This document shows, piece by piece, positions 13,230-25,200 of a stretch of DNA of 64,000 nt (positions within the stretch are counted from its first letter, which is position 1; each line of letters begins with the position of its first letter). A program made the position numbers and the translations under genes. The DNA is from Chiridota heheva (Eukaryota > Echinodermata > Holothuroidea > Apodida > Chiridotidae), in the NCBI GenBank assembly GCA_020152595.1, contig JAIGNY010002222.1, positions 45,001 to 109,000 of the forward strand. The letters are read 5' to 3'. The notes under the pieces were generated by a model, which was not told the DNA's origin, did no database searches, and worked only from the letters and a program-made list of their open reading frames with translations.

Positions 13230-13490
13230 TTCCCCCACTTTTGGTAGGCAAATCCCACATAACTTCATTGGGGTATGCATTTTCCATAAAATTGGTTTTG
13301 CTGTTTGTACAAAATAGTGTGATTTATTCCTAAATGTTTGTGACAGGTGTATATATTTAAACTCATGCCCCCTCCCCTCCTTCTCCCCCATTTTTGTTGG
13401 TAAAATCCCACACAAATTCATGGGGTATGCATTTCCCATAAAAGTGGTTTTGGTGTTCGTGGAAAATACTGTGATTTTGTATGGAACACT
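13230..13490 (+). repeat. Two direct copies of about 150 bp
   Basis: Copies near 13231 and 13387 share GGTAGGCAAATCCCACATAA, GGGGTATGCATTTTCCATAA and the GTGATTT end. The minus-strand open frame over them reads the repeat twice and has no host-gene features. Confidence 0.7.
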
Positions 13491-13589
13491 CCTCTCCGGA
13501 GGCAAGTTACATATTCTTACCCCCTTCCCCTGCCTAATTCCCAGTGATATATATTACAATGATGATTCCTATAAAGGTCAAAGGAAACC

Positions 13590-14021
13590 TAATTTTTGAA
13601 TCCCAATTCAAAAAATACACTGTATTTTATAACAATATATATAACATTTGAATTTGGTTCTATACCAGCAAAGTTATACCCTTATTTAAAATATTTATCA
13701 TATTTCAATTCATTTCCAAAATTTGGCAACATTTCCCAAAAACTGAAGGAAATTTCCTGCAAAGGTGTAAAAATTTTCCCGAAAACAAAGAAACTTTTCA
13801 GAAAACGAAGAAAATTTCCCGAAAACAAAGACGATTTTCCGAAAATTCCACAAGTTTTTCCAAAAATTGAACTTAATGAGATTTCTGGAAAATTAAATGA
13901 GATTTCCCAATTAGCAGTGGCGTTTAATGGAAGCTAGATTTACCAGTGTGCTTTTCCAACTTGTAACCAGGAAATTTTGGGGTTTTTTTTTCTGTGAGAG
14001 GTGACCCTTCCTATGCCCCTG
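13590..14021 (+). mobile_element. GAAATTTCCC-family element, copy 2
   Basis: Degenerate subrepeats (TTTCCCGAAAACAAAG type) between 13700 and 13910, then a shared tail with GAGAGGTGACCCTTCC and the hAT-like right terminus GCCCCTG ending at 14021. The left terminus was not located. The open frame 13596-13937 over it follows from the repeat and is not a gene. Confidence 0.6.
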
Positions 14022-14676
14022 TGGTACCCACAAATTAATATATCAATTTTTTGGTTAAAAATTTCTACCTTTATAGCTTTGCACCCCTACAGAGGATTGT
14101 TGCCCCCTAACAATGTAACCATGACTACTCCACTGGTACACTAAGTTATATGTATATTAACTATAATTTGTATTCCCTCCCAGTCTCCCACACTCATTGT
14201 TTGCTTGGTATAGTTCCTTAATGAGCTAAACTGTACATACTGTTTCCTCAAGCACTCACATGTATCTGTAATTTTTAACTCCTAATTCATGTAACTCCTA
14301 AATCTGCAAAGATAATTTTTGACCCACATTTATTTGGTCTTTCAGAAAATGCAGTAAATATTTATCAATGTGTAAAAACTTGAATTATATCAGTTTGTCA
14401 AGTTAACAATTTTGGTATTTCAGGCATATTGTTTGGTCCAGCTGAGTAAATTCAGACCGTACGGATTATTATCAAATTTCCTTTGAGTATTTGCATTGTC
14501 ATGATCAATGCATTAAATCTTGATAATGCACTACCTTGATAATTTGGTTTATTACATTTTTACAACAGGTCAATTTGGTAATAAAGCGAAAAAAATATTT
14601 GTAAGCTTTTCTTGTTTTTCTTTCCTTTTATTGGTTTTTATGCATTTTAAAATAAATCTAACCCAGAAATTGTATT

Positions 14677-15228
14677 AAAGGATTATTTCAGGGGTCAAGC
14701 AAGTCTATCTTATATGAAAGAGGACTTCAAGAGGAACAAAATGGTGAAGAACGCATTCAAAAATCTTATTCTGTTAAGGAGATATTTAAATTTAAAGTTT
14801 GGTATCATTTGTGTAAATACGACTGAAATCAAATTAGTTGTGATATCATAGCCTCAGATTCCTCAGTCTCTATGTAATCTATCATATTTTGTGGCCTAAG
14901 CACCATGGGATATGTCAAAAAAGTAGTAAACCTGAATCTAGGAAGGATATTTATAATATACCACCTGAAAGTAGTTTGAGGGAAAATAATTTGAATAGTG
15001 AAAAAATTAAATAAACTTTCTTTAAAATACATTAACGATTGTTAAGGATGTGAGGATGAAGACGCCAACTCTCCATAGTAAACTTACTACACCAGTCCTT
15101 TCTACATGACAGAGCTTTAAACTTTCCTTAATGGAGTAAGATTTTTGAACGCTTTCTTCACCATTTTGTTTCTTTTGAAGTCCTCTTTTATATAAGATGG
15201 ACATGCTTGATCACTGAACTAATCCTTT
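14677..15228. mobile_element. TIR element with arms of about 120 bp
   Basis: The left arm 14677-14800 and right arm 15107-15228 are inverted copies, about 90% alike by eye (AAAGGATTA.TTCAG, ATGAAAGAGGACTTCAA, AAAATGGTGAAGAA, CATTCAAAAATCTTA). Single-arm relatives occur at 28430-28555, 33441-33560 and, more diverged, 62311-62415. Non-coding. Confidence 0.75.
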
Positions 15229-16084
15229 GAAAGATTCATTTTTGGCATCATGTTTATATACACATTTAATTCACTGTTCAAATTCACTGCCATAGTCCTT
15301 TGCCCAGTGTAATTAATGCATACATTAACACCCCGCCTTAACATTAACTTTGATTAATCAATAAAACTTGCCACTCCTCATTCTATATGAGTGGAGGAAT
15401 GCCAAGATAAATGTTTATAACTGCCTGCATAAAGTGCAAGAATAAGTTCCTTTTGTCCTTAAAAGTCTGTCTTTGGCAAGAATTTATCTGCAGGACATAT
15501 TGTACTGCCAAGTTGCATTTTTCCTGTGTCTTGAGAAGCTGTTGTTGCCCTGCTTCAAAGAGAGCAATACAACTGTAAGACAAAATGCTTCTGCTTTGTT
15601 ATTTATTCAAGCAGGGAGTTGTTATTTAGAGTGTGAGCAGGAGGATATTGTCTTGTGATGTACACATAGTCAATGTGAGGACATCTTGTGTTTGTATGTC
15701 TATTTGAGCAATGGATTTTTCAGTAGATGTTAGAAAAGAGGTTTGTGCATATGTTTTGTTGCCACGGAAGATATAACTGCAAGTATTGAAAATGTTTTAT
15801 CACCTGTTTTTATTATTATCCTTATTCTGAAGTATGTTTTCAGCAGTGATTACTGAAAAATCTGATTACAAACACTGTCAAATTTTAAGACTCACTATTG
15901 GTTTCCAATTTGTTATATTCTTGCCCAAATATATATATTTTTTTCTCTTCATGATTGAGAAAAATATCTGCACCCGGTTTCTGAAATCACAAGTTATTTT
16001 TCAATTTTCACACACTCTTATTTCTAGTTTTTATCTTAACATGTCAGAGGCCTATCAATGTACATGATGTTCTGCTGATAATTT

Positions 16085-16280
16085 TTTTACCTCTGCCTAC
16101 CCCATCCCCCTTATCTCCCTTACAAACCTTCCTTTTCTCACTATCCTAAATCTTACACCATAATTTATTAACACCCTACCCTCTTGGCACATTTGACTCT
16201 GACCATGGAGCTATTAAGTTGGTTAATAGCTCCATGCTGTGACTGTCGCGGTGCCGTTAAACATTCACAAACCAAATCAA
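16085..16280 (+). repeat. Non-coding 3' tail of a LINE/SINE family, copy A
   Basis: A C/T-rich segment is followed by ATTTGACTCTGACCATGGAG and TGTCGCGGTGCCGTTAAACA. The last block recurs at 33832-33880, suggesting a shared retrotransposon 3' end. The parent element is not present. Confidence 0.55.
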
Positions 16281-16559
16281 ACCATTTCTTTTATGTTTAT
16301 AATATGTAATATTCCTTTCAATTATGGTGTTTGCTAGGGTATGGGTGCCCACAACATTTCAATAATGGGGCCTTTGCTGAGGCAAAAACTACAATTGGTT
16401 CACTTGTCAGATATTGTAAAAAGAATACTGTGTACCAAATTTCATTGGTTTTATGACATAAAATGTTGTTTGTATAACTTTATTTCAACCATTTCTATTA
16501 CTTACAAATACAATATATACAGATAAGGTTTTATATGGTTGAGGGGATCCTCGAAAGGC

Positions 16560-18935
16560 GCCGAACAACTTGTAAGAAAAGTAACCCATTTATAAATTAC
16601 ACAGAAACATAATACAAGTGTGAAGGGGAAAAAGGGAACTAGAAAAGAAAATATTACATAGATACTGCCTGATGATTCATCAAAAAATAATAACTTACAG
16701 GATTCTATTACAAAGAAGGTAATGTTTTACTTTACGTTAATGAGGATAAGTTTTAATAGACTTAAATGAAGTGGGTAGGGAATTCCAGTTTGTAATAGCA
16801 GAATATTTAACATAATGTTGACTACCTGTTAGAGAAATGGGGAATGGAAAGTAATTTAGCATGGCGTGTATGGTAATCATAAAAATAACTATTTGACAGA
16901 GAAAAAGTGGAGAAGTTGCGTGGTAGATTATCATGAAAGTAATTGAATACAAAGATAAGGGTGTAGTACTTGACTAGTTCAAAGATGGTAAATACATTAC
17001 TGTCACGGAAGAGAGGGTTAGAATGACTTGTAGAGAATACCATATATTGCACGCAGCACTTTCTTTTGTAGAATGTGAAGCTTAATAATATGAGTAGAGT
17101 AAGTATAACCCCAAACAATACAACAATAAAATAAGAAAGGTAAAATAAGAATATTATATAGAATTAGCAATGTTTTAAAGGGAATAATGTTTTTTAGGCA
17201 ATGAATTATATCAATGGCTTTAGAAACTTTATTACAGATATTCCAAATAAGATTATCGTTAAAGGTAACACCAAGAAATTCTGTAAAATGAGAGAGGGGA
17301 ACATACGTGTTATCAATAATAATGTGAAGGTCGGAAGATATGATTTGTTTTTGTTTAGGATGAAAAATAATGGTGGCAGATTTTTCAGCATTAGGTGTAG
17401 TTCATTGGACCTAAACCAAGAAGTAGTTTTGGGGATTTCAGTATTATTATCGTTGACTAAAGTATTTATCTCGTGACCTTTATGAAGTAGATTGGCATTG
17501 TCTGCATACAAAATCAAATGGAATTTGGAAGTAACATTTGGGAGATCGTTTAAATAAATTAAGAACAATAGGGGTCTAAGAATAGAACCTTGGGAACACC
17601 GCAGTGAATAGTCTGCTTGGAAGAATAAACACCGTATAAAGAAACATTGAAATCTGTTATGAATATAACTACTAAACCAAGATAATGCAGCCCCCCTAAT
17701 ACCATAATTATCAAGCTTGTATAAAAGAATTGAATGGTCAAGCGTATCAAAAGCCTTGGAAAGGTCTAAAAATATTCCAGCAGCTAAACAAATATATTCG
17801 AAGGAATTAATAACATAATATTCCAGACTTAAAATAGCCTGAGATGTGTTCCTTTGAGGCGTAAAACCAAACTGATAATCATATAATAGAGAATGTTTTA
17901 TTACAAAGGAATATAAATGATTAAAAACAAGTTTTTCAAAAATCTTTGCAAAACAAGGTAAGATGGATATAGGCCTATAATTACTAACACTATAACAAGT
18001 ACCACTCTTAAATACTGGAACTACACGAGCTATCTTCAAATCAGAGGGGACAATCTCCTGAATAAATGAACAATTGATAATATGCATAAGAGGCTTACAA
18101 GTAGCAAAACCAGATAATGTAATAATTTTAGGACTAATATCATTATAACCACAGCTTGAATGTTTTAATTTTGAAGTATAGTTTAAAACCTCCACTTCGT
18201 CGGTAGGCATCATAAAGAAAGAACTAGCGTAAGCTTGAGGCATATAATCAAGTGGATTTTGTGCATTATCGGGATATTACGAGCCAAGTTTGGTTCTATA
18301 TTTATAAAGTAATCATTAAAAGCATGAGAAATGTCAGGTGGGTTAAAAAGACAATTGTTATCAAATTTCAACAAAGTAACAGACGAAGTGGAAGTTTTGT
18401 TATTGATAAGAGAATTTATAGTCCCATGTTCTTTTGTGATAAGATGTTGAAAATGCATCAAAATAAAAAAAATTCTTGGCTATCCTAATAACACAATTCA
18501 AAGTTATTCCTGAACCTTATGTAATTCTCACGGTTTTCCTGACTTGGCTTATTGATGTACTTTTTACAAAGTTTGTCTTTAGTGCGAAATAAATTCACGA
18601 TACCAGGAGTACACCAATCTTTTCTTGGTGAGCGGTTATTGGTCTTTACTTATGGAAAACAGTTATTGTAATGTTTGGAATAGATATAAATGAAACTATG
18701 GTACGAATTGTCAGGATCGGCACTGTCAAAAATGTCACTCCAAGATTCCAAAGAAAGAATATTAATAAATTTATCTAAATTTACTGGGGACATATTTCAT
18801 TTTAATCTTTTCGTTTTATCATGTGGAGTAAGTTAATGGGAAGTTTGACAGAAGATCGGGAAATGGTCAGAAATATCATGCAATAGAATACCGCTCAAAG
18901 AAATCATATAAAAACTGAAGTTTCTGTGATTACCC
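16560..18935 (-). pseudogene. Dead 5'-truncated LINE (CR1/L2/Jockey group)
   Basis: Minus-strand non-LTR retrotransposon remnant. The end of an endonuclease domain (DISDHFPIF) lies near 18865-18890. A linker (DWCTPGIVNLFRTKDKL) lies near 18560-18630. A reverse transcriptase frame of 345 codons spans 17206-18243, with [22 protein letters not shown] (near 17740-17780) and [12 protein letters not shown]. The active site reads YADN instead of YADD (near 17500), so the enzyme is inactive. Frame shifts follow, then the C-terminal block (YHTRHAKL, then WNSLPTSF) at about 16750-17118. The upstream half of the endonuclease and any ORF1 are missing. It lies antisense, just upstream of the RNase T2 leader. 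Confidence 0.85.
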
Positions 18936-19209
18936 TCTTTTGCTTTGCATATCATTTGTTTTTCCTTGATCTACCTGATAAGGTGCGATCTCAATGGGGT
19001 TTGGCTGGCCGCTTCCTACAGACCGTGCACCCTTTCAAATTAAGTTGATCTGCCTTCCATGTACATTTTCAAGTCAGCCAACCACAAACTGCTGAAACAA
19101 TCATCTTTAGTTTCTTGTATTGTTTCAGGAATCTGATGAAATAAACAACTATTTACTCATATCGGAGACTTACCATCGCCCATCACTCTGCTGCTCACAT
19201 TCCTGCAAG

Positions 19210-19298
19210 ATGAAGGTGCTTACTTTACTGTTGTTCATCTACTATGTTATCCCCCACTTCCTGCTGTTCAATGTCTGTGCCACAATTTCACCTCTGAA
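19210..19298 (+). CDS. RNASET2: RNase T2 exon 1: signal peptide
   Basis: Starts at the first in-frame ATG and ends at a consensus donor (GAA|GTAAGT), leaving two bases of a split Lys codon. It encodes a Leu/Ile/Phe-rich signal peptide, with likely cleavage after NVCA. A good acceptor (TGTTTCAG) ends at 19128, so the leader 19129-19209 is probably the 5' part of this exon and at least one non-coding exon lies upstream. The leader carries a three-codon upstream ORF (ATG AAA TAA, 19136-19144) out of frame with the main start. Confidence 0.88.
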
Positions 19299-22200
19299 GT
19301 AAGTATTTGTTGTTATTACTTGGATATATTATTATTATTTAATAAGTAGTCTGAATATAACAGATGAAAAAAATCTTAACTTTTCTGTGCTTTAAATTTT
19401 CTTACAAAATTGATTTATTTAATGATTATTTAGGCTGAAAGGTCATCTAAAAATGTGGTTGCAGGGGCGGAACCAGTATATATGTCAGGAGGGCCAAACC
19501 AAACTGGGGATGATGTGATAACGTGTTTTATGATCAGTTTTGACATGATTAATAGAACATACATGTATTGGGGCAAGGGTGCATGGTCTTATGGGGAGCA
19601 GAGAGAAAGGCCCTCCCTCAAAGATTTTCTTTGGATTGTTCAAATTGGGAAATTATTAACAAAAAATTGAAGGAAAGTTTGATAAATTCATTGGAAATTT
19701 TGGTAAAATTGTGCAACATTTCCTGGTATTTGATGAAAATTGACCGAAAATTTAAAAAAAATTGCCCCAGAATCGAGCAATTTTTTGGAATATTAAAGAA
19801 AATGGCAAGAGACTGAAAAAATTTCCTAAAAATTGAAAAAGATATTTCAAACATTGAAGGAAATTTTCTGAAAATTGGAGAAAATTTATCAAAGATAGAA
19901 GAAAATTTGCCCCAAAATGAAGAAATTTTCCAAAAAATTGCACGAGAAGGAAGAAAATTTCCCAAAGATTGAAAGATATTTCCCAAACATTGAACAAAAT
20001 TTCCCAAAAATTAAAGAGAACTTTCTGAAAATCGAAGAATGATTACCCTAAAATGAAGAAAATTTCCTGAGAATGGAAGAAAATTGTCCCTAAATGAAGA
20101 AAATGGAACCAAGAATGAAAGAAATTTTACCAAAAATTGAAAGTAATTTCCCAAACATTAAAATGAAATTTCCCAAAAATAGGTGAAATTTTTTCCAAAC
20201 ATTGAAGGAAATTTAAGAAAATTTACAGAAAATTGTCGAAAAATTGCTTTAAAATAAGCTTGAAGCTTCACAATAAAGGAAATTTTCTGAAAATTGAAGA
20301 CAACTGTAGGAGAATTAAGAATATTGCCCAAAATTGAAAGAACTTTTCTAAACATTGAACTTGAGGAAATTTACCGAAAATTTTCGTAAATCATGACTAA
20401 GAATTATCTCTAGGTGAAAAAAATATCATCGGAAAAATCCCAGGGGGCCCAGGCCCTTGTCCCCCTTTTCCTGAATCCGCCCCTGTGTGGTTGTGAACAG
20501 TACTTTCATATACCATTTTAGGAAAACTTCTAAATTCATGTGTTTATAATTGACCAATCTAGGCAAGTCTTGACTACCTGCACAATTCACACAGAGTATC
20601 GGGTCATGAAAACAATGCTTCAACAAGCTAATCAACAGTTAATGAATACACAAGTGGGCACTTGACTGAACTGTTTGAAGACTTGGATTGTACTGTGATT
20701 TGCATATGAAATCTGTGTCTTCTCATGCTCTCAGAAATGTTTGATCAGGAAAATCATTCATAACACTTACAAATAACAAAGAATATCACTTATTTGTGAT
20801 GTAAGGATATAATGACATGATTTCTTGCAAATTGACCCTCATCACTGAATTGAAATTGAAAATGTTTTCAAGGTTTTTGAATAAAAGAAAAATCATGTTT
20901 TGAGTTGAAAAATAATGATTTTAATGATTAAACAATGTGAGGGTCAAGATTCCACATCAATGAGGAATCTTACATTGTTATTTTCTACTTCCTCAGTGGC
21001 AATGGACTAACAGGAAGAATGTTGGAAACTTTTATGAAAATTTAAATCCCACATAATAAAATAATGACACAAACAAGACAAGTGTGGCAGTGATACAAAG
21101 TTAAGTTTTTAGCCTGTAACTTTACTGTCTGCATGCAAAACATATATGCATTATACTGTACATGTAGTATCAGACCTGATCGACTGAACTATATCAGTAC
21201 GAATAGGCTTTGTAAATGAAGATAAAACTTGCATGCATTGTTACAGCTATCCCTCCAGCAAACGCAACTGATTGGTTGGTTAACAAAGGTGATTCCTTTA
21301 TCTGTACAGGTTGGTTGATGTATCCGGAGGTAGTCACATATATTTGGCTAAAATCAGTATGAAATGATCTGAAGCTTGCAATAATTTTTTCAGCTCTTCC
21401 ACAATGGCTTAACTCAGTGTGGACTTTGGCATTCTGTCCCCACAAACATATCCTGCAATATTCCAGCTAGGTTTCCTAAAAAGTCTCAGATGGAAGATCT
21501 GAGTTTCAGGTCAGCTTTAACCACCTGTCCCTCCCCCTTTCCCCATCAGGCCTTAAGACCGTCACTCTGACTGTGTCTATACCTGAAATGAAATAATGAG
21601 AAAGTGTACCTGTTTTGCAATACTTACTGTTGCATCACAAATAATTGAAGGTAAATGCCATATATTTGGAATAAACAAATACTGACCCAACTACAGTACC
21701 ATCTGTGAAATACAGAAAAGTCATAGTATAATAAAACCTTTTATTTCAAATTCAGTATGACCTGGTTTCATGAATGAAGGGAAAAACTGAAAACAATTCC
21801 CTCTTATGCAATCTTCTTTTCCTTTCTGCAAACATTGTTGTTGAACAAGTGTTAGTTATAATACAGATGCAATTTGCCTGGATCAAAGGACTCGTTAGTA
21901 CGTGGGTCAAAGGACGCGTTAGTAAGTGGGTCAAAGGACTCGTTAGTAAGTGGGTCATGCAAGCATGTTCATTTCAATAACCTAAGGAACAAGCTGTTGA
22001 ATGAAGTATTCAAAAATATAAATTCTGTTCAATAACAAAACATTGTATAACGCTTGAGTTGTGAACTTCGGCTAAAATTATTTTTGTGGAGCTATGAGTC
22101 TGTTCTTTTTGCCCCTATAGAACACCATTTGGTACTTTTTATCACCTGGTGCACATTTCTAGAAAGAATATGGTTCAGCTTGCAGTCTTATCTACAATCA

Positions 22201-25200
22201 GGGACAAAAGTCTTGTTAATTTTTCCCCTTCCACCCCGATTCAATGTTGTTTGCGCTTTGTGAGAAAAGTTCTTTGGTAATATATCTGCAACATTGAAGA
22301 AGGGTATAAGGGGAAGGAAAGAAGTACCAAGTAAGTTTGTCCAAGTTGTAGGCTAGTGGTTGTACATTTCACTAGAGCAGAAGGCATCAGGGCGGTATAT
22401 CGGTCCAAGTTAGTCTAAGACTTTTGGAACATCTTTTCAAACAATCTTTTTTCTTTTCATTAAATTTCTTGCAAACAGGCTAGTCCAACCTCGGTAAGTA
22501 AAAGTGCCAGGAACTGATCAAGTGAATTTGTTTTGTTTTTTTTTCTTCATTTTTTCCCTTCATCTTTCTCTTTCATTTTAAATTGTATATTTTACGTCAG
22601 GTGAACATATCAGAGCCTATTCCAGGTTGCCATGGAAATTCTTAGAACAGTGCATGCAAAATGGTGTCAAATATTTTCAGTTGAAATTTGCCCAACTTAT
22701 TATTGTCAAGTCTTTGTGACAAGATTATATACTGGATCAGTTTCTTTTCTAGAGTTTGTATTTAGAAAACTTCAATAATTCTTGATCAGTCCTGTGGTCA
22801 CAGGGGTGGTCTCCGAATGTAAGGTTTACACAAAGTACATTTAGTGTACAGTCAGTCCCCAAAGTCTGAAAAGTTGTTCTTTTTCTTCTGTAAGTATTCA
22901 CGCCCTCTCGGATTTATTAATATATAATGAGTTTTTGCCATTTGTGCCATTTGATGACAATAATTCTATAGTCGAAGAATTGATAAATGAATGTCATTTT
23001 TGCAAAACTTTTAGTTAAAGGTTGAATGATTATATTAATTGGGTTTATAAAGTTATCGTTGATTGAAAAAAGGGACAAATTTTAAAGACAAAAAGAATGC
23101 AACAAAAATTTTCCCCATGCAGTGTGGGTAATCATTCTCGCAACAAAGAGATTTTTGAATTATGTGATGAAGAATTTCCTTTTACACATCTTTTTCTGGA
23201 CTCGAGCCCCCCTCAGGGGCCTCTTCCTCCAAACTACTCTTAAATGGCAGACATCATACAATAGAATTGTTGCGGTCTCTCTGCCAACATTGAAGAACTT
23301 GAACTTCTGATTTCCACATTTAACCCCAGCATTATCTGCCTTTGAGAAACCTTTCTATCCTCTCCCGACTCCGTCCCCATTCTGGGGTACACGAATCCCA
23401 TTTCATCTCCCAGAACGCCAGAAGAGCCTCTGGCGGCTCTTCTCGTGACCTTACACAAAACCATCACTTTTTGTAACCTTTATATCCCCCCAACTCCCCT
23501 CTCCCTCCCTCTTACCTCGACGACCTCATCTCTCAACTCCCTAAACCCATCATCTTAACAGATGACTTCAATGGTCATAACCCCCTAAAGGGCTCATATT
23601 CTTCGATTGCAGAAGAAAACACATAGAAAACCTCCTGATTCACCACAACCTCTGGCTCCTGAACGATGGCTCCTCCATCTATTTACACCCAGGTACTGGC
23701 ACTTTTACCCGACTCGACCTCTCCATTTGCATTCCCTCCCTCTAAGTCAATTTCTCAGACTGGAGAGTTCACCCTTCGCTCTGTGGGAGCGACCATTTTC
23801 CCATCTTCATCTCCACCCTTCCCCCCTTGACACACCCTTTCCCTAATGACCGGAGATTCCAGCACGCAGACTGGGGCTCTATTCCACTCTTTGTAATATC
23901 TCCATCACCAATGACATCCTTCTCTCCCATCAATTCACTTCCATGATCCTGGAAGTCGCCAACTTCTCTATCCCCACTCCCACTTTCTCCCTACAGAACT
24001 TCAAGCCCTGGTTCACCACTGACTGCAAGAAAGCAATCTCACTCAAGAACAAAGCCCTCCATCTCTTTAAACCCCCCCTCCCTCTCCCCAAAACCTGGAT
24101 AACTTTTACATTCTCAGAGCCAAGGCCAGGAAGACCATCAAACTCAGCAAAACGATCTCCTGGGAAACCTATGTTTCATCCTTGGATCTCCATATGACCC
24201 CTCCAAGGTCTGGAACATGATCCGTAACTTCAAAGGGTAAAGCTCCTCCAATAATATCCCTCATCTCAACTATAACAACACCAAAATCACCGACCTCAAA
24301 GACATCTCCGACTGCCTAACATCCACTTTTACCAATACCACCTCAAATGAGTCTTTCCCACTCCTTCCATAACCGGCAAACCGAGCCTGAGATAAGAAGA
24401 ACTTTCTCAACTTCCAGTCAAACAATCAGGAAAACTACAACCTTCCATTCACCTACTCCATGGACTCCTCTGCCCTCAATAGATATGGGTCCTCCTTCCA
24501 AGGCCTGGAGGCATCCACTATAATCTCCTCAAAAACCTCCCCAGAACTTGCCTTGACATCCTCCTCAAAATTGATAACCAACTATGGTCCTCCAAATCTT
24601 TCCCCATTTCTTGGAGACAGGCCATCATTACTCCCATCCCCAAGCCTAACAAAGACAGGTCCATTCCCACCAACTACCGGCCCATCGCTCACTTCCTGCC
24701 TCTGCAAAATTATGGAACGTATGGTCAACTACAGGCTGTGCTGGTACCTTAAGAAGAACTCAATCCTTTTCCCCCTCTCAAAATGGTTTCAGGAGGAACC
24801 AGAACTCCCTAGACCATATCCTAAAATTTGACACCTACATATGTAAAGCCTCTGTTAGAAATCACCAAGCCATCTTCTTTGACCTCGAAAAGGCCTTTGA
24901 TACCACCTGGCGGTACTGTATCTTCAAAGACCTCCCCTCCTCCGGCCTCATTAGCCTCCTCCCCACCTTCATCCAGAACTTTCTCCATACCCACCATTTC
25001 AGGGTATGCATCGGTAACACCTACTTGCAAAGGAACAACCAACACCTGGGTTGCCCCCAAGGCAGTATCTCTCCCCCACTCTCTTCATCCTCAAAATCAA
25101 CAGCATCACCAAGGCCCTCCCCACTCCCCCCACTAACATCAACTGCTCCCTCTATGTCGACGATTTTACTATCTTCTCATCCTCCCCATGCTTCCAAACT

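Noticed and set aside
17206-18243. 345-codon minus-strand frame as a functional gene
   Set aside because: It is the reverse transcriptase part of a LINE with the active site changed to YADN and frameshifts on both sides.
19618-20007. Phe/Ser-rich minus-strand frame of 129 codons
   Set aside because: It lies inside the hAT-like element and simply translates its subrepeats; other copies read in other frames.
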